NCBI RefSeq assembly: GCF_002234675.1
Contig: NC_019864.2
Span: forward strand, 15,021,582 to 15,085,581
Reading direction: 5' to 3'
Length of the DNA: 64,000 bases
From: Oryzias latipes
Taxonomy: Eukaryota > Chordata > Actinopteri > Beloniformes > Adrianichthyidae
Shown here piece after piece: positions 1-10,239 of this stretch. Position 1 is the first letter of the stretch; each line of letters begins with the position of its first letter. The translations under genes and the position numbers were made by a program. Under the pieces are notes generated by a model. That model worked only from the letters and a program-made list of their open reading frames with translations, did no database searches and was not told where the DNA came from.

Positions 1-274
1 TGCAAGAACATTTTACATATGGGTTAATTTTGCAACAGAAAAAAAAGGAACCAACTCAATGTATGATAACCTTTTAGTTAAAAATTCTCTATACACACTA
101 TATACATATCTTATGCACTTTAAAAAATGTATAAACAATGACTACAGATCTTCTTTAATAGCTATTTTTTTCCATTCACTGCATTATCTATCTCCATCTC
201 TCCATCAGGTCTTCTCTTAGGACTTTGTATTGTTGGCCCGTCATCTACCTGGGAGGTATTCGCTTCCACGTCTT

Positions 275-375
275 TCAACTCTTTTTAACCTTCTGATCCC
301 TCTGTTGCTGAAACTGGTCGCAGCACAAGGAGAGCAGCCGGATGACGGGGCAGATCACAGAGATAATGGTTACAG
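275..375 (-). other. Possible last coding exon of an unidentified membrane protein
   Basis: Read on the minus strand, a pyrimidine-rich tract and an AG at 376-377 precede an open stretch of 32 codons and a TGA stop at 275-277. It encodes a hydrophobic helix (VTIISVICPVIRLLSLCC) followed by a polar tail (DQFQQQRDQKVKKS). Such a helix plus a short charged tail is what a last exon of a small multi-pass protein would look like. No upstream exon could be matched with confidence; an open minus-strand stretch at 848-1000 is a weak candidate. I do not recognise the family. It may be chance. Confidence 0.25.
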
Positions 376-411
376 CTGCCCAGCATGCCAGAGAATAACA
401 ACAAAAATGTG

Positions 412-1719
412 ATAACTTGTAATGTCAATTTTTTGCAGAGCAATGGCATTTTAGAAATAGTTAATTAATCCTTTCCTGAGAGTCTGTGTACCATATCTGA
501 ATCTGGTTTATCCTCTTAGATGAGTTGACATCTGGTTTGTACCATCACTCCACCATCACTAAATCTATAAATCCCTGACCAGCCTGTGCTACAAGCTACA
601 CATCGGCCATCAAGCAACAGCATGATAACCCAAGTAAGAAGAGGGAACTACAGTGTTTAAGCAAAAGGTACAAGTGAACCATCTGTCACATCTTTCCATT
701 TTTCCAAGAAATTGGTTGCAGACATGTTGAAAACACAAAAGTATTGAGTGAAGACTGATTTTAGTTTATCAGGTTTTTAGAATGTAAGCAGGACTGAACA
801 ATCTTAATTATAACTAGTTATTTTCTTCTTTGTTTGTTTGTTTGTTTTTAGTTCATCGGGTTGGAGTGATCCAGTGAAATATCAGAAAACTGTGTCTGCT
901 CTGCATTTTGTATTTTTTGCTCCACTAGAATCCTCTGTCGTAACTTCTTTCTCATAGAATCTTTGTGTTCAGAAACTGGTGGTGCAGGATTCAAAATGCA
1001 GGAGACCTGGCTCGGTGGCAGAAACTGAAATATACAGTAAACTAGAACATGACAAACCACATGGAGAAACAAAACTGGTGGCAAAGCAGAACAGGTGAAC
1101 TGGCAATGAAGAACTGAAAACCAGACTCTTACACCCCGAGTAAGGAGAGTAAAGAGAAATTAAAACAGCTGTGGATGATTAACTTGAACCTGGAGTGACT
1201 GACAGAACGTGACTAAAGATACCACTTCAAAACCAAACTAATCCGCAGAATCCTGACAATTTGTTTTAATTTTAAATAGATTTTCTCAAAGTAAAACCAT
1301 CTTACCCATTACCAACTCTTATACTGGTCGTGTTTATATTTTTATATGTTTAGTAACTTTAATGGTTACTTTGAATCCAATAGTGATGATAAATTGTACA
1401 ATCTGACACTAATTTTTCAGAGTTCAGCCTCAACATGTTTGGATTTTGTTCTGGATTCTTTTGCGACAATTTCTATGATTTATTTTTTCAATTTGACATC
1501 AACAGTTCTCTTGCAACAATGTTCAGGAACGCTGACTACAGTCCTGTGGACCTTATACTTCTAAACTTTTCTGTGCAACTGTTGCGAACATTCTGCTGTG
1601 TTCAGATAATTTTGTAGCCTTTACAAACATGCTTATCTTCTTTTCCTTTGGGCTTTGCCCTCTCTGCGTCTTCTCGATCAATTTTTGCAATTTAACTGAT
1701 AGAGCAAGATACATTGGTA
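412..1719. other. Intergenic, no gene supported
   Basis: AT-rich sequence with only short open frames. A minus-strand frame at 848-1084 has a plausible acceptor near 1000 and a charged tail ending at a stop near 848, but nothing ties it to a known protein. Confidence 0.5.
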
Positions 1720-2830
1720 TCTAAATCAACATTCAATTGTAAAAAGTTGATGTCAAGAAAGAGATGCCGGTGCACCACTTGCTCATTTTTATGCGCATCT
1801 CTGATCCTGGGACCTTCTGATCACCCAGAGTCTGTTTTAACTGCTTCTTAAAAGTCATGCAACAATCTTCCTTTTTCAGTTTCCACCAGTTTATTCTCTT
1901 TTCTGCCTTTTCTCTTTCTTTCTTCATCTTCATCATCACCAGAGTCACCCTACACACCACCATCCTGTTGTCTGGAAATGCCTACCACTACTTTGCAGTC
2001 CCTGATCTCCTTCAGATTACACATCTACACAAGATGTAGTCTATCTGTGTGGTTGTACCTCCACTCTTATAGGTTGTTGCTGCCTCTCAGAGAACATATT
2101 TACTATTCCATCTTTTTTTTGCTAAATCAACCACCATCTTTCCTCTATGTTGCTCTCCTGGATACCAAACTTGCCCATCACGTCCTCATCACCTCTGTTT
2201 TCTGCATCAACTTGTTCATTGAAATCTGCACCAATGACAATTCTCTCACTTTGAGGGATGTTCATCATCACAGAATTTCTCCTTCTCCAGCTCACCTGTG
2301 GGGCAAACCCACTAATATCATTAAACATCACACCTTCCATTTCCACACCTCCACAACACTATTAAGAAACTCCTTCTTTAAGATAACTCCTACTCCTTTC
2401 ATCTCCCCATCTCCACCATGACAGAACAACTTGAACCCAGCTCCTAACTTAAGTATGTCTACCTTCCTCCTCTACATTATGTCCATTAGCTCTCTCCTTT
2501 TCCTGTCATAGCTCCAACATTCAAAGTCCCAACTCTCAGTCCAACATTCATGACTTTCCTTTTCTCTCTCTTCCTACAAGCGTCCCTTTCTTCATTTATT
2601 TTTCTTACCAACAGCAGTCTTATTTCCACTGGCATCCTGTCGGTGAACAGCACTGATGGTGGTTGTTGTTACCCTGGGCCTTGACTGATCCAGTATGGAT
2701 ATCATAGGTTGGATTAGCATATGTGATTTGGCAAAGATTTTACGTTGGATGCCCTTCCTGACACAATCCTCTGTATTTATCCAGGCTTGGGACTGGCACA
2801 ATGAGACCCTGGCTTGAGTCCCCTTGGGGT
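1720..2830 (-). mobile_element. RTE-type LINE relic (endonuclease part)
   Basis: On the minus strand the order is that of a fish RTE LINE: a 5' region with a 'gtcaggaagggcatccaacg' phrase (about 2745-2765), then an endonuclease segment with GTLNVGAMTGKGREL near 2520 and IVIGADFNEQVDAENRGDED near 2200, then the linker WWKLKKEDCCMTFKKQLKQ near 1850. The reverse transcriptase is absent, so the copy is truncated at its 3' side. Stops and frame changes break the reading frame. RTE endonucleases nick target DNA to start reverse transcription; this copy is dead. Confidence 0.75.
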
Positions 2831-2974
2831 TACATTAAATAAAACAAAAACTACAACCAATGAAAATCAGACATTGTTTTTGAATTCTTGCTCTGCAGAA
2901 TCATTGAAAAATTAGGAAAAATCAAACAACTAAAAACATGTAGTTTCACCGGGGTCTTTAAACCTGTTTGTCAC

Positions 2975-3410
2975 CTTAAAGACCCACTCTGATAAATTGT
3001 GTTTTTGGTATTATTTAGCCCTTTACGCCTACTTTTGCAAATATGCATCAAACCATTCTGCTCCAAGCTAACCTTAATTTGTTGCATTTTTCCTATAATA
3101 GAGGACATATATCAAGAAACTTCAGCTCAAAGTTGCCATTTGAAAAGCGGTTATTTGTGTTGTAAATGACACAAGGCGGGCCACGAGCTCCCTGCTCTGA
3201 GCCTCCAGCAACTGGGGGGGGGGGGGTGTTCTGGGCCAATGGTCCCAACTCTGAGGCGAATTTCTAATGAACTGCTGCTCTTTAGAAACTATGTCCTAGA
3301 AAACAACACAGGTTTTTTGATTTTAGCTAAAAAGGACAAAGTAATAATCAAAAGACCAATTGGGAAGGCTTTTACAAGAGATTTAAAGATTAACAGGGTG
3401 GGTCTTTAAA
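2975..3410. mobile_element. MITE with 'cttTAAAGACCCAC' inverted ends
   Basis: The left end (ccttaaagacccactctg) and the reverse complement of the right end (tctttaaagacccaccctg) match over about 17 bases. The body carries a 'cacgagctccctgctctg' phrase and an 'agaaactatgtcctag' phrase. The same phrases recur at 42122-42525 and, reversed, at 43758-44354, so this is one copy of a dispersed non-coding family. The superfamily is not clear. Confidence 0.6.
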
Positions 3411-4150
3411 GAATACGTCGTTTGGGGACATGGTGAACACCACACTAGACAAAGTCAAAGAGAGGGAAGGAAAGAGTTATTTTAGGAGCTTAAAAATAAT
3501 GGATAAATGATCAAAATAAAACACAGGTAAGCATGTTCGTAAAGGTTATAAAACTATCTGATAGCAGCGGGATGTTCCCATGACAACAGTTGCACATACG
3601 TTTAAAACAACTTCCAAAAATGTTACAGGTGAACTCTAAGAAATAAGCATTCATCATCACTGTTGGACTCAAAGTGGGTTTCCTCCCATTAAATCCAATG
3701 TCATGTGCATTGTGAAACATTGTATGTATGGGTTTGTTTCCTCAATTGTATTCTCTTGACATGCCACAAAGCCTTCCAGATAAAACTGCAGCTTTTCGGT
3801 AACAAAAGATGTGAACAGACTTCTGGGGAAGTTGTACGTAAAGAGTTCTGGCAATTTTTCTTGGTGGCATGTTCTGCTCCAGGTATAACTTAGCAAAAAT
3901 ATGGGTTGTTGTTTTTAAACCTTTTTTCAAACTTAGTTCTGTGGTTTTTGGATAAAATGCAGGAAAAAAACAGGAAACAGCAGAAAACCAACCCTGAGTT
4001 TGACCCACAAAAAGAAAAGATTTTTGTTTAGGCTGATCATATCTGCACAGATATATGTGCGACCATGCACAAAAGCTGATGGTAATTCACGGTGGCCACA
4101 CGTAATACGTCCGGGCAATAAGATACACGTTTCTGCTTTCTAAAAAAATT
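3411..4150. other. Intergenic, short unexplained frames
   Basis: Several overlapping minus-strand frames (3511-4008) give peptides of 60-90 residues with mixed composition. I recognise none of them, and the frames shift repeatedly, as in an eroded repeat. No gene is called. Confidence 0.4.
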
Positions 4151-4663
4151 CTTTCTGTTCCTGTTTTCCTGCCACAATTTGTGTCTACAACTTGTTCTCT
4201 ACTCCACCACACCTCTCAGTCACAACTCCAGGTAAGCCCAGTTATTTCTAAAATGGTCTTTTCTTAAGACCTGTAATTTTCATTATAGGTACTTCAACAA
4301 TCAGAAACAAAATTAGAAATAATACTAATTACGCTGTCTGAATTTTTGGTTTATTTTCAAAATAATTATAGACCATTCCCAAAATTTAGAATATCATGGG
4401 AACGTTTATTGATTTCCATAACTTCATTAAAAAAAAACTTAATGGAATAGATTCAGGTCCAACTGTTGAATTAATTTCAAGTATTTATTTGTTTGTTTTT
4501 ACATTAATTGTGGTTTCAGCTCATTCCAGGTGCTTAAAAAAGAGAAACTATTCGCATAAAACATGACTGCACAGATTTTCTGGGTTACTCTTTGACAAAA
4601 ACTCTTGTATTATCCTTAGAACAATTTAAGTTATTAAACTTTCTTTTCTTTGTAGAACAAAGG

Positions 4664-5279
4664 ATGGACGCAAGCAACAATCCGTTTTCTGTCATTTTGA
4701 AAAGAATGGAGAGCCTTGTAGCATCAAATGTTATCATGGGATTGTTTCTTGTTTTCTTTGAGAAGATGCTGGACTCAGAATTCTTGTGCCCTTGCTATGA
4801 AGGAAGTGTGTGGAATACTTTGTTTGTTTCTCTTTATTTTTTGGGTCCAATAGTTACAATCTTTGCTTTAATCCCCCGTGTGCTTGACTATCCAAGCTGC
4901 TGTTGCATTTGCTGTTGTTTAATTTGCTTACAGACTTTAGTTCCTTCTCTTATATGGGTCATCATACTCTTGCTTGATGGCCGATATGTAGCTTGTGCAA
5001 GCACAAACTGGTCTGGGATTTATGAAGCTACAGATGGTGGTGGACTGATGAGATGGTGCAAACCAGACAACAACTCATTTGAGAAGCTAAGCTATACCCA
5101 GAGAGCGTACACAGTCTCTCAGGTAAGGAGCATTTAAGCATTTTTAAACGGGCAGTTGATCTGTTAGAAATATGTTTTTTACAAAGTGCATAACATACTT
5201 TTATTCTTTTTCTCTGGGCTGTTAGTGCAGTGGATTTGGGCTCTGCATTTGCTTTGGTCTGATCTTATCCTGCCGTTAA
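4664..5279 (+). CDS. CALHM-family channel protein, short form (CALHM4/5/6-like)
   Basis: CALHM proteins form large-pore, voltage- and calcium-gated channels in the plasma membrane. Two coding exons are proposed: 4664-5122 and 5226-5279, joined by GT (5123) and AG (5225) with the frame kept, giving 170 residues. A non-coding first exon probably ends at 4231 (ccag/gtaagc) and splices to 4656 (ttctttgtag). ATG 4664 is preferred over 4592 because 4592 lies before that acceptor. Family signs: helix 1 then FLCPCYE, helix 2 (FVSLYFLGPIVTIFALIP), a Cys-rich helix 3 (CCCICCCLICLQTLVPSLIW) and the extracellular RYVACAST. Exon 2 continues as helix 4 (CSGFGLCICFGLILSC), then stops at 5277-5279. Relatives run to about 310 residues, so the cytoplasmic C-terminal domain is missing. 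It may be a truncated paralogue, a pseudogene or a gene with an unseen 3' exon. The family call is firm; function is not. Confidence 0.72.
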
Positions 5280-6057
5280 ATAAAGTGAAATAAAGGAGTC
5301 AAGAAGGGATGGATTTGGAAGCACTTGACCTGAAGATGGAACCTATGTCAACAGATCTGATCGTTTCTTAGGAAAGAACTGTTCCAAAAATGACTTAATT
5401 ATAAATTGTTCTTGCATCTACTCTGTAGATTGTCATCTTGTGGTTAAAATGAGTGATAAAAAATTGTATTTACTCTCCTGAAAGATCAATCAAGTAGTGT
5501 ATGTTTGTTGTTCAAAATATATTTGCTTTTTTCGATTTAATCCATGATTAATGCTTGGTATGTAAAAAGACTGTCAGTAAGATACTTTGAAGAAAAACTG
5601 GGAATTATGCAGAGATTAAAAGTATCCTTTTGCTGACAATGTTCAATAAATACATTCAATAAATGTTCATGTTCAATAAATAAGATCATATCCAAATAGT
5701 GTTTACATTATTCAATTTAACACAAAGTACTAAATTTATTTATTATCGGTACATTTAGATGATTTCAGGTCAGAGGCCATGAAAATAAAAATGTAACTAT
5801 TAGATTAATATACTGAAGACTACCAATATAACAGTTTTAATTAAAGTTAAAAAGGTTTCCTGGGCCTTCAAATAGTGTTTGAATCTTTAAAACTTTGGGC
5901 TGCAGATCACTCTCCAAATGAGTATGATGCAAAATCTTTTTTTCTTTTCTTTGCTGGTTATTCACAGACTGCTGTATCCAAGCATTTTGATGGAATTTTC
6001 AATTAAATAAAAACTCCGAAGAAAAATCAGCAAGAGTTACCTGTAACATAGATTGGG
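5280..6057 (+). other. Downstream region and possible 3' UTR of the CALHM-like gene
   Basis: AATAAA-like signals lie right at the stop (5280-5296) and again at about 5644-5675. The rest is AT-rich with no further coding signal and no sequence like the missing CALHM C-terminus in any frame I read. Confidence 0.4.
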
Positions 6058-6190
6058 TTTTACAGTTTTTCTCAAATGCTAAAACACAGAGGCCAATCCC
6101 CTAAACCAAATAACCAGTTGTCTAAACATATTTACTAAATCTGGCCATCATTTTCCAATATCATAAACACAATCCTCCGTTCTCATAAAA
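6058..6190. mobile_element. Fragment like the end of an IS630/Tc1-mariner-type fish transposon
   Basis: The segment begins 'acagtttttctcaaatgcta' and runs on with short AAC-rich phrases, as I recall from the ends of a fish DDE transposon family. A similar-looking stretch (about 6560-6790) may be another part of it, separated by the L1-like sequence from 6192. The family match is from memory. Confidence 0.35.
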
Positions 6191-6191
6191 C

Positions 6192-6439
6192 TGTTTTTTT
6201 TTTACTTGTCCTGTCCAACAGCAGAGCAGACAGGTGAGAGCTGAAAGCCTCTAGTGTTGGACATATTTTACTGTTAGAATAGGGGTTATGAATCTTTTGA
6301 CACACTAGGTGTATATTTGAATTAACCCCTATTGTAATGTAGGCTAAACTTTAATCTTACTTATATTTGTAACAATTTTTGTTGGACCGGAGGGAAAAGA
6401 AAAGTGAAGGGAAGAAGAGAGGAATGTTGGGGTGTGTGT

Positions 6440-6470
<31 letters not shown>

Positions 6471-7786
6471 GCGAGTAGGAGGATGATTAAAGAAGGGGGG
6501 CTAGAACCATGAAGCAGCATAAAGCCTGATGTTTACAATTACAGTCAGGTTTATAAGTAATATAAATCCAAAAGGGGGCGGGGCCTGTCCAAACACTCAC
6601 CCAAATGTCTAAACACACCTGTTGACTCCAAAAATTCTCACAAACATATCAACATGTACAAAATACAACTAATTTTCCCACATGCATACTTATGCCTTCA
6701 GACCAACACGTGAAACATTTAATTCAGTCACACAAATCATTTGTGCAAAGATGAGATACTGCCTGTGCTGGAGTAAGTGTTTATGTTCTTCTAAAGTGGA
6801 TGATGGAATGTAAAAAGAAGGGTGAGGGTGTCCAGCCATCCCCACACCAAGATCCCCTCCTCCGCAGCAACCAGAACCTCCCCCCAACACCCACACGGTA
6901 GCAGATAGAAAACAACCGCCCGCCGGGCGATCATTTCCACAACCCAGGCCAGGATCAGCAGGACCGCCACAGGTGCCCCAAAAAGCGAGAGACCAGGCAG
7001 GCATAGGGGGACAGAGAGGGGCACAGAGGGCCGCCCAAGGGAGACCCACCCCAGGCTCCAGACAACCACCCACCCAGTCTACGGTTGGTCCAGGTGAGAG
7101 CAAGGCAGGGGCCAGCCAACCCAGGAAGAAGACACAACCAAGAGCGGTGGGGGTCCACAAGGAGTATTGTAAGCGCATGGCCTGACCAGGCTCACACATA
7201 GTTGGAATTTGGAGAAGGCCAGCGCAAGGGCAAGGGCCAAAACCCACACCACAGGGACACAGACACCCCCAGGCTCAGATATGATGTGAACCCTGGCTCC
7301 TGGTCTTGCTAGAGAGCACAGTGATCCTTCTCCTGCGTGGAGAGAGGACCGTCGGGCCCAGGAAGCCAGCACCCAAGGAACACGCCCGCCGTTGCCAAGC
7401 GGTCTGGTACCCCCCAACTCGGATGGGGTAGGGGACAGATGGTCCGAGGTACCACCTTCCTGGTATAATGTACGTGTGTTTGTGACTGTGTGTTGGAGAG
7501 TATATTTTTGAGGGGTAAAGGGTGTGTGTACTAAAGGGTGCAGTTAAAACTGGCTGGTGGGGTGCTGAGAGGACATCTACTGATTGCTGGCAGTGATTTC
7601 CAAGCGCCCCCCCCCCCCCCCCTACCAAGGGTCATACATGTCTAAGGTGCAATTAAAACTGAGAGGGGGGGTTTCCATCTAAACATTCATAACCCCTAAT
7701 GTAACAGTTAAATATGTCCAACACAAGTGGCTTCCAGCTCTCATCTGTCTGCTCAAATGTTGGAAAGGACAAGTTAAAAAAAAAAG
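6192..7786 (-). mobile_element. L1-type 3' UTR mosaic with oppositely facing L1 3' ends
   Basis: Reading minus, GC-rich sequence at about 7690-6800 matches the 3' region of the L1 at 28590-34900: both share 'cggttggtccagg', 'ggggtaggggacagatgg' and 'tgtctaaggtgcaa' in the same order. At 6192-6290 is a T-run followed by 'acttgtcctgtccaac' and related sequence, which reads as an L1 3' end with poly(A) on minus. At 7690-7786 the same ~95 bases recur reversed, with an A-run. The pair therefore also looks like terminal inverted repeats. A (GT)n plus G-run lies at 6432-6470. No intact protein. Either L1 ends inserted head to head or a composite element carrying L1 3' UTR. Confidence 0.5.
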
Positions 7787-8260
7787 AGGAGAATGTATCC
7801 CCCCACCCCCCAAAGAAGGAGCACCCCACAGTTTAAGAACATACAAACTGAATGATCCTTTATTTAATTTATTTCTATTTTATCAATCTTCAAGGAATCT
7901 TGAAGAAGTGGGGGGGCAGGGGGGGGGGCATTTTTCCTCCTCCAAAGGGGTGAACAAGAGAAAAAGTTTGAGAACCACTGCCTTAAATAGGAACCTAATG
8001 AGGATTTAATGCAGCTGTAACTCTCACAGGAGACCTCAGGAGAGGAGGAGGTCTCCAGGAGAAGCCACAGCCTGCCAGACTAATCAGACACTTCATGCCA
8101 CTCTATTTTTTGTGTCCACGCTTGGATTCTTCAAAACCCCACCAGTTCCCAACATGAACACCTTCACTACACCTTCATACACCTACTGTGTATTTAAGTT
8201 TGACACCCCTGAGTTAGAACATGTAGAGTAAAATTTATTCTGATGTCACACAGACTTTGG
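7787..8260. other. Intergenic with hAT-like fragment
   Basis: The phrase 'agtttgagaaccactgcctt' near 7960-7980 resembles one terminus of hAT MITEs. No matching opposite end was found. The rest shows G- and C-runs and no coding signal. Confidence 0.3.
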
Positions 8261-8264
8261 GGTT

Positions 8265-8360
8265 ATGACATCATCGATGTCATGATGTCAAATGATATCA
8301 TATGACATATCATCGATGTCATATAATGTCATTTGACATCATACGACATTGATGATGTGT
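8265..8360. repeat. Imperfect palindrome built from GATGTCAT-like units
   Basis: Units such as catcgatgtcat, atgatgtcaaatga and tcatttgacatcat recur in both orientations around a centre near 8310. One arm pair (atgatgtcaaatga with tcatttgacatcat) is perfect over 14 bases. It could fold into a long hairpin. It lies about 210 bases upstream of the coiled-coil gene's ATG. Confidence 0.7.
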
Positions 8361-8387
8361 CCCTAAATAGAAGTAGATTTTCTGAAG

Positions 8388-8482
8388 AAACTTCCAGCTC
8401 AGCCTTGGTCCAAGACTGTGTTTTATTTTAGCCCAGCTGTTGAAATAAGCCCCGGATAGTTTTCCGCTGCATTCCTTAACCT
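8388..8482 (+). promoter_or_regulatory. Upstream copy of a ~95-bp sequence flanking the coiled-coil gene
   Basis: This block (cttccagctcagcc ... gatagttttccgctgcattcctt) is repeated, diverged, at 9976-10061 downstream of the same gene. Its position about 90 bases before the ATG suggests promoter or 5' UTR sequence. The role is inferred only from position. Confidence 0.45.
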
Positions 8483-8570
8483 CACTGCAGTTTAAAAAAC
8501 CGCTGAGAGCAGTTTATTCTACTGTACATTTTATTTTGGGAATATTTTACACATATTTTCCAAACAAGCA

Positions 8571-9647
8571 ATGGCTTTTCATGGTCAACAACATTTCTCC
8601 AGGAGAAACAACTACCAGCAGCCCCACCCAAGTACCATGCCCATCAACCCCCACCAGGGTTATTATGGAACCCAGGTTCTGCCCAGACATGCAGAATCTC
8701 ACTTCCATGCAGATTATTTTATTGCCCAGTTACATCAAGAATTGGAGGAAACAAAGCTACAACTGGCCAAACAAAAACAACTAAAAGAGAAATTCATTAA
8801 TGATGGAAAAGAGATTAAGCGGGAACTGGAGAGGCTTCAAAAATACGCCCATCCAAACGTCTTGAGCGCCGCCAAAGTCTCTAACCAAGTTAGAAGCGAC
8901 ATCAAGCAGAGAAAGAAGAAGGACCTCCAGAGAGATTACGAGGAATTAAAAGTGGCTTTCCTAACTAATGAGCAAAAGTTTTCCAAAGAACTGGAGGCAG
9001 AACGTCAGAAAAATAAGATCCTTCAGCGAGAACTGGAAAGTCTTAGACAGCAGATGGATTCCAAAAGTCAGCAATCCAGATCTGAGACTCTCCTGAAGGA
9101 AGAGATTGAGCATCTGAAGGCAGCTCACCAAGACCATAACACCCAGATCTCAACTACCAGAAAGGAAGTGGAAGTCCTGCGTCAAGAGCTGGAACATGAG
9201 AGATCTGTTTTCTCACAAGAACTGTTGATGAAGCAGCAGATCATCAAAAGCTTCAAAGTGGAGCAGGACATTTCACTCCAAACCACGGCCCAACAGATCG
9301 CCACCATGACCGTCGCGACCTGCAAAACAGAGCTGAAGTATCAGGCAGAGCTGCAGAGTCTGAAAGATCAACTTCAAGACAAAGACAGCCAAATCCATCA
9401 ACTGCTGGAAGAAAAATCTGTCCAGCAACAGCCTCCAGTCCCTGTGGTCACTGTGATCCAGACCACAGAGGACACTCAGGAGACCAGCCAGCACTTGGAA
9501 GATGGAGGTCTTCAGGTCATCAAAGAGGACTCTGAAGAACTTCCAGAAGCCAAGAAAAAGTCTCCATCATTTTGGAAAAGGGCAAGACATTTTCTGGGTC
9601 GGAAAAAATCTAAAAAGAACAAGAATTCAGCCAGTAAAGCTTCCTAA
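8571..9647 (+). CDS. Intronless coiled-coil protein with a basic tail
   Basis: One open frame of 358 codons. ATG 8571 sits in a favourable context (aagcaATGg). Residues 1-45 are rich in His, Pro, Tyr and Gln. From about residue 50 to 285 the chain has long heptad-like runs of Leu, Glu, Lys and Gln (e.g. LHQELEETKLQLAKQKQLKE), so a long coiled coil is likely. An acidic, Val/Thr/Pro-rich linker follows, then a basic C-terminus (SFWKRARHFLGRKKSKKNK) able to bind acidic partners, membranes or the nuclear import machinery. No signal peptide or membrane helix. AT-rich 3' UTR with AATAAA near 9876. I do not recognise the gene; lack of introns fits a retrocopy or a fish-specific single-exon gene. Frame length and coding texture make a real gene likely. 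Function unknown. Confidence 0.75.
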   Translation: MAFHGQQHFSRRNNYQQPHPSTMPINPHQGYYGTQVLPRHAESHFHADYFIAQLHQELEETKLQLAKQKQLKEKFINDGKEIKRELERLQKYAHPNVLSAAKVSNQVRSDIKQRKKKDLQRDYEELKVAFLTNEQKFSKELEAERQKNKILQRELESLRQQMDSKSQQSRSETLLKEEIEHLKAAHQDHNTQISTTRKEVEVLRQELEHERSVFSQELLMKQQIIKSFKVEQDISLQTTAQQIATMTVATCKTELKYQAELQSLKDQLQDKDSQIHQLLEEKSVQQQPPVPVVTVIQTTEDTQETSQHLEDGGLQVIKEDSEELPEAKKKSPSFWKRARHFLGRKKSKKNKNSASKAS

Positions 9648-9975
9648 AAGAAGGACTCTGGATAAGAGCAAAGGCCAAAACAAATTCTACGTCTAATCCT
9701 CAAGATTTTGTGTGTTGTTGAAATAGGTTAGATAATTTAAAGATTGTTTGTTTTATATTTTAATTTAGGTTTTAAAAAGTTTTTTTTTTTTGTAAATATA
9801 GCTGTTTTCTTTTTAATATTACTTTATTTATATCTACTTAATAATAGTTATAGTAAATTTGTAAATGATATGATAAATAAAATAAAAAACGTTATCATTA
9901 AAAAATGTTAAAAATGTTAATACTAAAAAAAAGACATGTTAAGAAGTTTCCATAAAAAAAGAGAGAGAAAAAAAG

Positions 9976-10061
9976 AAGTTTTCAGCTCAACTGGACTGGG
10001 TTTTATTGCAGCCCAGTAGTTAAAACAAGCCCCTGATAGTTTTCAGCTGCATTCCTTCACC
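9976..10061 (+). repeat. Downstream copy of the sequence at 8388-8482
   Basis: Shares 'cagctca', 'gggttttatt', 'gcccag', 'gatagttttc' and 'gctgcattcctt' in order with 8388-8482. Nothing like the coiled-coil frame follows it. It may be the promoter remnant of a lost tandem copy of that gene, or a short repeat that landed on both sides. Confidence 0.5.
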
Positions 10062-10239
10062 CCCCATTCCCCAAAATAAGAAACAATGGTGACGAGCACA
10101 CCTACGGATTTAACAATCCAAAGTTTCTTCACCAATACGGCCACTGACTGCCAGGTCTGGACCTCTAAACCCATGAAGAATATCCTCCTCCCTAATAGTT
10201 TCTCTACACTCTGTGGAAAAATCCCCAAATTGAGCTTCA

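Noticed and set aside
3511-4118. Overlapping minus-strand open frames of 60-88 codons
   Set aside because: No recognisable motif, frames shift against each other and no splice structure links them to a gene.
6690-7628. Several open frames of 67-185 codons on both strands
   Set aside because: They lie in GC-rich L1 3' UTR-like repeat DNA that recurs at 28.6-29.7 kb; absence of stops reflects composition.
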